A DNA stretch of 64,000 bases from assembly GCA_963705285.1 (NCBI GenBank), contig OY970066.1:5952001-6016000 (forward strand), given 5' to 3'. This DNA comes from JACMLD01 sp963705285. Lineage in GTDB: Bacteria > Bacteroidota > Bacteroidia > Chitinophagales > Chitinophagaceae. The stretch's first letter is position 1. Every line of letters begins with the position of its first letter. A program made the translations under genes and the position numbers. This document shows, one piece after another, positions 26,454-35,090 of this stretch. The notes beneath the pieces are model-generated. The model did no database searches and was not told the DNA's origin. It saw only the letters and a program-made list of their open reading frames with translations.

Positions 26454-27353
26454 ATGCTGGCTGTTACCATACTAGGAAATAACTCTGCCTTACCGGCCTT
26501 TGACCGTCACCCTACCGCCCAGATAGTGACGCTCGATGACAATTTGTTCCTGGTAGACTGTGGTGAAGGCACACAAATGCAAATGGCCAAATACCGCATC
26601 CGGCGCAGCCGCATCCACCATATTTTTATTTCGCACCTTCATGGCGACCATTATTTTGGCCTCATTGGCCTGATAACCAGTATGGGACTGCTTGGGCGTG
26701 AACACGATATGCACCTGCATGCACCCGCCCCTTTGAAAGAATTGATAGATATGCAATTGAAGGTGGCCGATACCACCCTGCCCTTCAAACTGCATTTTCA
26801 TCCGCTGCAGGAAGGCCTGATTGTGGATGAAGAAAAGTTCAGGGTGCACTGTTTCAGGGTCAGCCACCGGATTCCCTGCTGGGGCTTCCGGTTTGAACAG
26901 GTGCGGGCACCAAGGCGTTTGCTGGCAGAAAAAGCCATTGCGGCAGGCATTCCGTCGGTATTCTTCGACCAGTTAAAATGGGGAGCCGATTACACAACAG
27001 CAAGCGGCGACATAGTTAAAAACGACACCGTAACAATGGCTGCGCCCGCTGCACTCAGTTATGCATATAGCGCAGACACCATGTACGATGAAAGCATCAT
27101 TGACAAAGTAAAGGGCGTAAACCTGCTGTACCACGAAACTACTTACCTGAAAGATTTAGCCGACAGGGCCATTAAACGATTTCACTGCACTACCGAGCAG
27201 GCAGCCACCATTGCATTAAAAGCCGGCGTGGGCAAGCTCATCATTGGCCATTTCAGCAGCAAATACGAAGTGTTGCACGAATTTGAAAACGAAGCCAAAA
27301 CCGTTTTTGGCAATACAGAGCTGGCGCTGGAAGGGGTGACGTATAAGGTGTAA
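26454..27353 (+). CDS. rnz: Ribonuclease Z
   Basis: 299 residues; metallo-beta-lactamase-fold endonuclease that trims tRNA 3' ends. The zinc-binding HLHGDH motif is at 61-66 (His61, His63, Asp65, His66), preceded by the typical LVDCGEGTQMQM at 33-44. FRVSHRIPCWGFRFE and the C-terminal GHFSSKYE supply further metal and RNase Z-specific residues; YHETTY precedes the final domain. Length is normal for the short (bacterial) form. Convergent with dapA; a hairpin and short tandem repeats fill the gap between them. Confidence 0.95.
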   Translation: MLAVTILGNNSALPAFDRHPTAQIVTLDDNLFLVDCGEGTQMQMAKYRIRRSRIHHIFISHLHGDHYFGLIGLITSMGLLGREHDMHLHAPAPLKELIDMQLKVADTTLPFKLHFHPLQEGLIVDEEKFRVHCFRVSHRIPCWGFRFEQVRAPRRLLAEKAIAAGIPSVFFDQLKWGADYTTASGDIVKNDTVTMAAPAALSYAYSADTMYDESIIDKVKGVNLLYHETTYLKDLADRAIKRFHCTTEQAATIALKAGVGKLIIGHFSSKYEVLHEFENEAKTVFGNTELALEGVTYKV

Positions 27354-27391
27354 GATGCAAATTGTGAGCTGTTAGCTATTAGCTTTTAGCC

Positions 27392-27426
27392 GTTAGCAGT
27401 AAGCGAATCAGCTTCCTACTGCTAAC
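27392..27426. repeat. Inverted repeat GTTAGCAGTA / TACTGCTAAC
   Basis: Perfect 10-base arms with an inner AGC/GCT pair, just past the rnz stop. Preceded by a stutter of TTAGCTATTAGC-type words (27368-27390). No T-tract follows, so a standard terminator is not certain. Confidence 0.6.
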
Positions 27427-27433
27427 AACGGAC

Positions 27434-27486
27434 TTCCCACATCAGATTTCCGACATCAGTCTTCCGACATCAGTTTCCGACATCAA
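27434..27486. repeat. Four tandem copies of TTCCGACATCAG
   Basis: Copies at 27434 (one mismatch), 27448, 27462 and 27475 with periods of 14, 14 and 13 bases, ending at the dapA stop region. Confidence 0.85.
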
Positions 27487-27489
27487 TTG

Positions 27490-28374
27490 TCAGAGATGCT
27501 TTAAGTACGCTTGCGCCTTTGTGTACAAGCCAGTGCTCAAAGGCGTAACCGGTAAACGAAAATGATTACCGAGCAAACCAAGTTCGGCCATAAATGCTTT
27601 TACGCCGGCAGGATTATTTTCGGCAAACATGATATCGTAAGCATCTATCAGTTTATCGTTAAGCGCTTTGGCGTTTTTAAAATCTCCTTTGAGAGCAAGG
27701 CGCACCATTTCAGAAAAGGTTTTGGGGAAACTATTGGCGGCAACGCTGATTACACCTTCCATACCACAGGCTATCTGCGGTAATGCCAATGCATCATCTC
27801 CACTAACCACAAAAAAGTCTTCGGGTTTATCGCGCAGTATTTTCATGCACTGGGCCATATCGCCACCGGCTTCTTTAAGGCCGGCAATATTGTCTACTTC
27901 TTTTGCCAGGCGTAACACCGTATCAGCATCAATATTTCTACCGGTTCTGCCGGGTACGTTGTACAGCAATATTGGTTTTACCGTAGCACCGGCAATGGCT
28001 TTGTAATGCTGAAACAAACCTTCCTGCGATGGCTTGTTGTAATAAGGGCTGGCACTTAAAACAGCAATGGCTTTCTCCAGCGGCAGGTTTTCTAGATCAT
28101 CTATTACCTCGCGGGTATTGTTTCCGCCAACGCCTACCACTACTGGTATCCGGCTGTTTACTTTATCGTACGTAAAATTGATGATATCTTTTTTCTCGTC
28201 TTTACTTAGCGTGGGGGTTTCACCGGTAGTACCCAGCGTAACCAGGTATTCAACGCCATCTTTAATTACATAGTCAATCACTTTGCCCAGGGCATCATAA
28301 TCAATTTCATAACTGGCGGTAAAAGGGGTAACCAATGCAACACCGGTTCCACGAAGACGATTGCTGAGTGACAT
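27490..28374 (-). CDS. dapA: 4-hydroxy-tetrahydrodipicolinate synthase
   Basis: 294 residues; condenses pyruvate and aspartate semialdehyde, first step toward diaminopimelate and lysine. TIM-barrel with TLGTTGETPTLSKDE (the TTGE substrate loop), LLYNVPGRTG with the catalytic Tyr, IAGLKEAGGDM with the Schiff-base Lys, and SGDDALALPQIACGMEGVISV. All key residues are present. Stands alone on the minus strand between rnz and accA. Confidence 0.97.
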   Translation of the reverse strand: MSLSNRLRGTGVALVTPFTASYEIDYDALGKVIDYVIKDGVEYLVTLGTTGETPTLSKDEKKDIINFTYDKVNSRIPVVVGVGGNNTREVIDDLENLPLEKAIAVLSASPYYNKPSQEGLFQHYKAIAGATVKPILLYNVPGRTGRNIDADTVLRLAKEVDNIAGLKEAGGDMAQCMKILRDKPEDFFVVSGDDALALPQIACGMEGVISVAANSFPKTFSEMVRLALKGDFKNAKALNDKLIDAYDIMFAENNPAGVKAFMAELGLLGNHFRLPVTPLSTGLYTKAQAYLKHL

Positions 28375-28535
28375 TGAGAAGCAGAATTATTTTAAATGTT
28401 GAATTTTAAATGTTGAATGCAGGGCGAAGATAGCCTATGATCACGCTACTTTTAATATGTATTGATCTTTATCGCTTAAAAAATAGAATGGTTTGATGCG
28501 ATAATTCAAAATACAAAATATAAAATTTACAATAA

Positions 28536-29507
28536 TCAAACTTCGTCCCAGAAGCCCATCTTACCAAACTTATTTATACGGTCCCTGATGCGTTGTTCGG
28601 GATCAACCTGTTTTAATTCGCGGATCGCGTTTATCAAAACGCCTTTGAGGTTTTGTGCGGCTTCAGTATAATCCCAATGGGCGCCGCCCAAAGGTTCTGG
28701 CACAACCCCATCTACCAAACCAAATTTATGCATGTGGTCAGAGGTAAGGCGCAATTCTTCGGCGGCTTTTTCCTTCATCTCCCAGCTGCGCCACAATATA
28801 GAGCTGCAGTTTTCGGGAGAGATAACAGTATACCATGCATTCTCCATCATAAACACTTTATCTCCCACCCCAATGCCCAATGCCCCGCCAGACGCGCCTT
28901 CTCCTATAATAGTGCATATAACCGGCACTTTCAACCGCATCATCTCATATATATTACGTGCAATGGCTTCGCCCTGCCCCCGCTCTTCTGCTTCCATACC
29001 CGGGTATGCGCCGGGTGTGTCTATTAATGTAATAATGGGTTTGTTGAATTTCTCGGCAAGGCGCATTAACCGCAACGCCTTACGATAACCTTCCGGGTTG
29101 GCCATACCAAAATTGCGCAATTGCCGCATTTTGGTATTAATACCTTTTTGCTGCCCAATGATCATCACAGTCTCCTCGCCCAGTTGTGCAAACCCGCCCA
29201 CCATGGCTTTATCATCTTTTACATTGCGGTCTCCGTGCAATTCCACAAAATTGGTGGCCATCTTCTGAATATACTTTAATGTATAAGGCCTGTCGGGGTG
29301 GCGGCTCAATTGTACGCGCTGCCAGCTGTTGAGGTGTTGTGTAATCTCCCGCCTTTTCTCAATTACCTGGTCCTGGTATTTTTTAATGTGTTCGGTGGCA
29401 TCAATTTTTGTCTTTTCGGCCGATAACTGCAGTTTCTCAATCTCATCAAACAGATCTTTGATGGGCTTTTCAAAATCGAGAAACTGTCTGTTTTTATCTT
29501 CAGGCAT
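28536..29507 (-). CDS. accA: Acetyl-CoA carboxylase carboxyltransferase, alpha subunit
   Basis: 323 residues, the usual length. Crotonase-fold subunit that transfers carboxyl from biotin to acetyl-CoA, paired with AccD (not in the window). Typical N-terminus: FLDFEKPIKDLFDEIEKLQ, then IQLSRHPDRPYTLKYI-like segment (VQLSRHPDRPYTLKYI), GDRNVKDDKAMVGG, LIDTPGAYPGMEAEERGQ and IGEGASGGALGIGVGD. The ATG at 29507 (MPEDKNRQFLDF) is chosen; upstream codons in frame add no family sequence. Confidence 0.97.
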   Translation of the reverse strand: MPEDKNRQFLDFEKPIKDLFDEIEKLQLSAEKTKIDATEHIKKYQDQVIEKRREITQHLNSWQRVQLSRHPDRPYTLKYIQKMATNFVELHGDRNVKDDKAMVGGFAQLGEETVMIIGQQKGINTKMRQLRNFGMANPEGYRKALRLMRLAEKFNKPIITLIDTPGAYPGMEAEERGQGEAIARNIYEMMRLKVPVICTIIGEGASGGALGIGVGDKVFMMENAWYTVISPENCSSILWRSWEMKEKAAEELRLTSDHMHKFGLVDGVVPEPLGGAHWDYTEAAQNLKGVLINAIRELKQVDPEQRIRDRINKFGKMGFWDEV

Positions 29508-29874
29508 TGTTTTTTTTATTGAGGCGGTAAAATTAAGGGAAAATGGGTACAATGATTTTTTAGGCCTGTTGCCACGTTACAGGGCTGCAATGCATCTTGC
29601 CACTTTATTAAGTGTAATAAAATGGAAAAACAGTTTTTCATTATTGAAAATCCACGCAGCACGCGCCCTTCAAACAACACTAACCAATCTTTACCCTCTT
29701 CACGCATACCCGCGGTTTATAATGTTTTTAGCACCATATTCATCCAAACATCCGTAAAATTTACCGCTGGTACAAAAAAAATATTAAAAAAATGTTAATA
29801 GCTTGATAAGAATTAATTAAAAAGTTTTCTATATTCATACCCTCAACAAGAACCAATCTAAAAAACGACTGCTT
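29508..29874. other. 367-base intergenic region upstream of the SusC gene
   Basis: Divergent promoter region between accA and the SusC cluster, very AT-rich in its last 120 bases. I see only a weak -7 candidate near the SusC gene (TATATTCA). No sigma/anti-sigma pair or hybrid two-component regulator flanks the cluster. Confidence 0.5.
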
Positions 29875-32800
29875 ATGCTAAACAAGATCTCCCTCGCCGG
29901 TAAGGCCGGTCTATGTGGGTTATTTCTTCTCTTTTTACATCTAACAACCATCGCCCAGAAACCAGTAACCGGTAAAATTCTTAACAACAAAGACAAGCAA
30001 CCTGTACAAGGTGCTACTGTAGTTGTAAAGGGTACCAATTCTGGTACACAAACAGATGCCGAAGGTGCTTTTAAAATTACTGTACCAAACGACAATAGCG
30101 TACTGGTAGTAACTGCCATTGGCTATGAGCGTATGGAAATTGAAACGGCCGGAAAAACAAGTATTACTGCCGAAGTAAACGCTACTACCGCATCTTTGAA
30201 TGAAATTGTTGTAACGGGCTATACGTCGCAGCGCAAGAAAGATTTGATCGGTGCTGTTTCCGTAGTAAACGCCAAAGACCTTCAGGCCACTCCCGCCTCC
30301 AACCTGGCGGTGCAGTTACAGGGAAGGGCTGCAGGTGTAACCATCAGTTCATCTGGTGAACCCGGAGCGGGTGCCGTAGTGAGGATCCGCGGTTTTGCAT
30401 CTGCCGGCAATAATGACCCGCTGTACATTATTGACGGTGTTCCAACAGACGACCCCTCTAAACTCAATCCCAACGATGTTGAATCATTGCAAGTATTGAA
30501 AGATGCCTCCTCTGCTTCCATCTATGGCGCAAGGGCTTCCAACGGTGTGGTGATTGTGACTACCAAACAGGGTAAAGCCGGACGGTCTTCTCTTTCCTAC
30601 GACAGCTATGTTGGCAAGTCGGTGGTTACACAAAAAATGATTCCAGACATGCTGAATACAACCCAGTACCTGGAATATCTTCAAAAAACAACCCCTTCCA
30701 CTTATGTTCACCCGGTGTTTGGGCAAAATGGCGCTTTCAAAATTCCTGATTTTTATATTACAAGCCCCGGCTTCAAAGGTGGTGTATCTGCCAGCGACCC
30801 AAGAGCCAACCCAGACCTATATAATATAGGGGCGGGCAACCTTTACCAGATTTCAAAAACAAGTCCGGGCACACTTTGGTTTGATGAATTAACCAGGCCA
30901 GCTCTATTGACCAATCACCAGATTACAGCCAGCGGCGGAACAGAAAAAGCCCTGTATTCTGCAGGTATGAACTACTTCAATCAACAGGGTACATTTATTG
31001 AAACAAAATTCAAAAGATATGTTGCCCGTGTAAACACTTCATTCAGGCCCGTTGACTTTCTGCGCATTGGTGAAAACCTGCAGGTAAGTTATGAAGATCG
31101 CCTGGGCGGTACCAACCGTGGTGAAGGAGATGCGTGGGCATCTGGCTACCGCATGGTGCCTTATGTACCGGTGTATGATATTAAAGGAGGCTTTGGCGGT
31201 AACGGTGTAGGCGAATCCGGCAACGGCAGCAATCCCATTGCCAACCTTATCAGGCAGCGTGATAACACCGACAGAGCATACAAAATTTTTGGAAACGTGT
31301 TTGCTGAAATTCCATTCACCAAGTTCCTGAACCTGCGTTCTTCTTTTGGTTTGGATGCCGGCAACCAGTTTGTAAGAAATATTGGCCGCAAAACGTATGA
31401 GCGTTCAGAAAACCAGGGTACCACGCAGCTAACAGAAGAAGGCTGGTACTATACCAGCTGGACCTGGACCAACACACTGACTTTCCAGAAAACATTGTTT
31501 AAAAATCATGACCTGAAAGTACTGGTGGGTACCGAAGCCGTAAAAAGCAACTCGCGCGGCGTAAGGGCATTTGGCCAGAACTTCGATTTTGAAACACCTG
31601 ATTTTGTTTCACTGAACACAGCTACTGCCGGAAGCTTAAGCGACCGCACTATCTCTAATTACAATGTTGCACGTTCTTCTTTGTCATCTTATTTTGGCCA
31701 GCTTAACTATACTTTCAAAGGCAAGTACCTTTTAACCGGTACTTTCAGAAGAGACGGTAGCTCAAGGTTTGGGCCTAACGTACGGTATGGCAACTTTCCT
31801 TCTGTTGGCGTTGCCTGGAGATTGTCTGAAGAAAACTTCTTCCGCAATAATGTAACCTGGGTTACAGATTTGAAAATCAGGGGAGGCTGGGGACAAATGG
31901 GTAGCCAGTCAAATGTTGACCCCAATAACCAGTTCTCTACTTTTACCTCCAACGCGCCACGCACCAACTATGATATCAATGGTTCCAATACATCTTCCTT
32001 TCAGGGATACAGGCAAGACCGTGAAGGTAACCTGGATACCAAATGGGAAACAACCGAAACTACTAACCTGGGATTGGATGTAACCCTATTGAACGGCAAA
32101 CTTGATTTCACTTTGGATGTGTATAAAAAAGATACCAAAGACCTGCTGGTGGATGCTGTAAGAAATGGTCTTGAACCACAGATTACCAAACCCCGCATCA
32201 ATGTAGGAACCATGCGCAACACCGGTTTTGACATTGCATTGAACTACAAGGGTACCGGCAGCAAAGATTTCACCTATGATATTGGTGTTACTTTCTCACA
32301 CTACAAGAACACCATGACCAAATTGAACAATGAAAATTCTCCAAGGGTTATCGGTCTTGAGAGGTTGAGCAGTGCATTAAGAACTGAACTGGGACAACCC
32401 ATTTCTTCTTACCATGGTTTTGTAACTGACGGTTTCTATAACACAGCAGCTGACACCGTTGGCGCTATCATGCCGGGTGCAACTATTGGCAGCTGGAAAT
32501 ACAAAGACCTGAATGGCGACAAGAAAATCACCGATGCAGACAGAACATTCCTGGGCAGCCCCCACCCCGATTTTCAAATGGGCCTTAACCTGGGTGCTAC
32601 CTACAAGAATTTCAGCTTCACCGCATTCTTGTTCTGGAACCAGGGCAATGAAATTTATAACTATACCAAGTATTACACTGATATGCGCGTATTTGTGGGC
32701 GGTGTAAGCACAAGGGTATTGAACGACAGCTGGACCCCAACTAATACCAATGCAAAACTTCCTGCACTGGGTGTGGGAGCTTCCAACGGTTTAACTTCGT

Positions 32801-33099
32801 TTACATCCAGCACTTCCAACTCTTACTATGTTGAAAACGGTTCTTACCTCCGTGCTAAAACAATACAGTTGGGTTACACGCTGCCAAAACGCCTTGTTAG
32901 CAAAGCACGCCTTTCTAATGTAAAAATTTACATCCAGGCGCAAAATCTATTTACCATCACAAAATATACAGGGTCTGATCCTGATATCCAGTTAATCTCA
33001 CGCGATCCATTCGGAGCACGCGATTATTACATTGGTGTTGACCTGGGAGGTTTCCCCAATCCAAAACAATATTTATTTGGCTTGAGTGCAACATTTTAA
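29875..33099 (+). CDS. SusC/RagA-family TonB-dependent outer-membrane transporter
   Basis: 1074 residues. Signal peptide (about 1-28, ending LTTIAQ), carboxypeptidase-D-like domain (about 30-105, with KQPVQGATVVVKGTNSGT), TonB box region NEIVVTGY, plug domain with the SusC-type LQGRAAGV and DPLYIIDGVP motifs and ASIYGARASNGV, then a 22-strand barrel ending in an aromatic terminal strand (YLFGLSATF). Imports large nutrients across the outer membrane with TonB energy. First gene of a plus-strand cluster; susD-like gene follows after 25 bases. Substrate cannot be read, and no glycoside hydrolase is adjacent. Confidence 0.96.
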   Translation: MLNKISLAGKAGLCGLFLLFLHLTTIAQKPVTGKILNNKDKQPVQGATVVVKGTNSGTQTDAEGAFKITVPNDNSVLVVTAIGYERMEIETAGKTSITAEVNATTASLNEIVVTGYTSQRKKDLIGAVSVVNAKDLQATPASNLAVQLQGRAAGVTISSSGEPGAGAVVRIRGFASAGNNDPLYIIDGVPTDDPSKLNPNDVESLQVLKDASSASIYGARASNGVVIVTTKQGKAGRSSLSYDSYVGKSVVTQKMIPDMLNTTQYLEYLQKTTPSTYVHPVFGQNGAFKIPDFYITSPGFKGGVSASDPRANPDLYNIGAGNLYQISKTSPGTLWFDELTRPALLTNHQITASGGTEKALYSAGMNYFNQQGTFIETKFKRYVARVNTSFRPVDFLRIGENLQVSYEDRLGGTNRGEGDAWASGYRMVPYVPVYDIKGGFGGNGVGESGNGSNPIANLIRQRDNTDRAYKIFGNVFAEIPFTKFLNLRSSFGLDAGNQFVRNIGRKTYERSENQGTTQLTEEGWYYTSWTWTNTLTFQKTLFKNHDLKVLVGTEAVKSNSRGVRAFGQNFDFETPDFVSLNTATAGSLSDRTISNYNVARSSLSSYFGQLNYTFKGKYLLTGTFRRDGSSRFGPNVRYGNFPSVGVAWRLSEENFFRNNVTWVTDLKIRGGWGQMGSQSNVDPNNQFSTFTSNAPRTNYDINGSNTSSFQGYRQDREGNLDTKWETTETTNLGLDVTLLNGKLDFTLDVYKKDTKDLLVDAVRNGLEPQITKPRINVGTMRNTGFDIALNYKGTGSKDFTYDIGVTFSHYKNTMTKLNNENSPRVIGLERLSSALRTELGQPISSYHGFVTDGFYNTAADTVGAIMPGATIGSWKYKDLNGDKKITDADRTFLGSPHPDFQMGLNLGATYKNFSFTAFLFWNQGNEIYNYTKYYTDMRVFVGGVSTRVLNDSWTPTNTNAKLPALGVGASNGLTSFTSSTSNSYYVENGSYLRAKTIQLGYTLPKRLVSKARLSNVKIYIQAQNLFTITKYTGSDPDIQLISRDPFGARDYYIGVDLGGFPNPKQYLFGLSATF

Positions 33100-33124
33100 T
33101 TAATCACCCAGAAAACAGAAAAAC

Positions 33125-34882
33125 ATGAAAAAGAAACTATTAATAATATCATCAGTAGCCGCGCTAACCGCCATTGTTTATTCGTGCAACAAAGGCTTTT
33201 TGGAAAAACCGCCGCAGGGCGCTTACGATCTCATCAGCCTCACTAACAAAAAAGGGGTAGACGGCATGCTCATCAATGCATACGCTACGCTCGATGGCAT
33301 TCAGGATCAGCAAAACGGTGGCGCCAGTAACTGGCTTTGGGGAAGCATCCGTGGCGGTGAAGCTTACAAAGGCACAGAGTTTACAGACATGATTGACGCC
33401 AACCCCATCATGCGTTTTGAATTATTGCCCAGTGCCGGACAGGTACCCAATAAATGGAATGCTATCTGGGACGGCGTAGGTGGTGCCAACCTGGTACTGA
33501 AAGTATTGCCGCTGGCAAAAGACATCGCTGCCGCAGATGCCAAACAGATTGAAGGCGAGGCAAAATTCATTCGCGCCTTTATGTTGTTTGAAGGTAAAAA
33601 AGCATTCGGCAATATCCCTTTCATTGATGAAAAAGTAACCGACTTTAAAGTACCTAATACAGACGCAGCCGGTAACTATGTAAACATCTGGCCCAACATT
33701 GAGAGTGATTTTAAATTTGCTTATGATAACCTGGATGAAGTACGCCCGCACATAGGCCGCGCCAATAAATGGGCTGCAGCCGCTTTCTTAGCAAAGGCCT
33801 ACATGTTCCAGAACAAATTTGCAGAAGCCAAAACATTGTTTGATGCCATTATTGCAAACGGAAAAACTGCCAAAGGTGTTAAGTTTGATCTTGCACCCAC
33901 TTACCAGGCTAATTTCCGCGCACTTACAGAAAACAATGCCGAAACCATATTTTCAATACAGGCTTCTTACGGCGATGGTGCCAATACAAACGGCAACTAC
34001 GATAATACGCTGAATTACCCTCACGGCGGTAGCGCTACCACTGAAAAGCCAGGTGCCTGCTGCGGATTCTTTCAGCCTTCACAAAACCTGGTTAACTCAT
34101 ACCGCACTACTGCTGCCGGTTTGCCATTACCAGATACTTATAATGATGTAGATGTAACAAGCGATGAACCATTTACTTCTACAGATGCAGGTTTTGTGCC
34201 TTATGCAGGCACGGTTGATCCGCGGTTAGACTGGACCGTTGGAAGAAGAAGCATCCCTTACTACGACTGGGGTGTGCACCCGGGTAGAAACTGGATCCGC
34301 GATTACCGTTATGGCGGACCCTACAGCCCAAAAAAGAATACGTATTACAAAGCTGATATTGGTACGCTGGCCGGTACTGTAGGTTGGGGTTTTGCCAACA
34401 ACGCACTCAACTATACTCCTATGCGTTTTGCAGATGTATTGTTGCTGGCTGCCGAAGCAGAAATTGAAGTAGGAAGCCTTGCCACCGCACAAACCTATAT
34501 TAACCGCGTAAGAACACGTGCAGGTGCTACAGGTGGCGCTGTACTAAACGCTGCCGGTAGTGGACCCGCGGCCAATTATGTGGTAGCACCCTACGCTGCT
34601 CCCTTTGCAGATAAAGCAGCTGCCCGCACCGCAGTAAGGTTTGAAAGAAAACTGGAGCTGGGTATGGAAGGCCACCGTTTCTTTGACCTGGTACGCTGGG
34701 GTATTGCCGACGTAGTATTGAACACCGAATACTTCCCCAAAGAGACAGTAAGGAGAGCAAGCGCACTGGCAGGTTCAACATTTGTAAAAGGTAAACATGA
34801 GTACCTGCCCATCCCCGATTTTGTTATTATCAATAGCATTATTGATAACAAAGCAACGTTGAAACAGAATCCGGGTTACTAA
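33125..34882 (+). CDS. SusD/RagB-family surface lipoprotein
   Basis: 585 residues. Lipoprotein signal peptide with Cys21 (AIVYSC). SusD-like N-terminal TPR scaffold (GFLEKPPQGAYD start; WDGVGGANLVLKVL; GEAKFIRAFMLFEGKKAFGNIPFI) and the C-terminal region with PMRFADVLLLAAEAEIEVG and FERKLELGMEGHRFFDLVRWG, both signature segments. It acts as the substrate-binding lid of the SusC partner. A strong terminator follows 26 bases after the stop, so SusC/SusD form a transcription unit of their own. Confidence 0.96.
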   Translation: MKKKLLIISSVAALTAIVYSCNKGFLEKPPQGAYDLISLTNKKGVDGMLINAYATLDGIQDQQNGGASNWLWGSIRGGEAYKGTEFTDMIDANPIMRFELLPSAGQVPNKWNAIWDGVGGANLVLKVLPLAKDIAAADAKQIEGEAKFIRAFMLFEGKKAFGNIPFIDEKVTDFKVPNTDAAGNYVNIWPNIESDFKFAYDNLDEVRPHIGRANKWAAAAFLAKAYMFQNKFAEAKTLFDAIIANGKTAKGVKFDLAPTYQANFRALTENNAETIFSIQASYGDGANTNGNYDNTLNYPHGGSATTEKPGACCGFFQPSQNLVNSYRTTAAGLPLPDTYNDVDVTSDEPFTSTDAGFVPYAGTVDPRLDWTVGRRSIPYYDWGVHPGRNWIRDYRYGGPYSPKKNTYYKADIGTLAGTVGWGFANNALNYTPMRFADVLLLAAEAEIEVGSLATAQTYINRVRTRAGATGGAVLNAAGSGPAANYVVAPYAAPFADKAAARTAVRFERKLELGMEGHRFFDLVRWGIADVVLNTEYFPKETVRRASALAGSTFVKGKHEYLPIPDFVIINSIIDNKATLKQNPGY

Positions 34883-34907
34883 TTCATTCGCAGTTTAGTT
34901 ATAATAA

Positions 34908-34944
34908 AAAAAAGAGGCTTGCCGGTGGCAAAGCCTCTTTTTTT
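34908..34944 (+). terminator. Rho-independent terminator after the SusD gene
   Basis: AAAGAGGCTT pairs with AAGCCTCTTT with a short GC inner stem, followed by TTTTTT. The A-rich 5' side makes it potentially bidirectional. Confidence 0.88.
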
Positions 34945-35090
34945 GTTTGTTAATGAAGCATAACGGGCAGAAAAAAATCACGCGTAATATTACCGTTTTA
35001 ACCTACAGCTGCTAGTAAGAATGCCCTATATTGCAATACCCATTTGTTAATCAATTTTATTGTTACCAGGCCTCACAATTGTTGTTTGCT

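Noticed and set aside
29875..34882. Polysaccharide utilisation locus
   Set aside because: SusC/SusD are present, but no glycoside hydrolase, polysaccharide lyase, sulfatase or HTCS/ECF regulator lies nearby.
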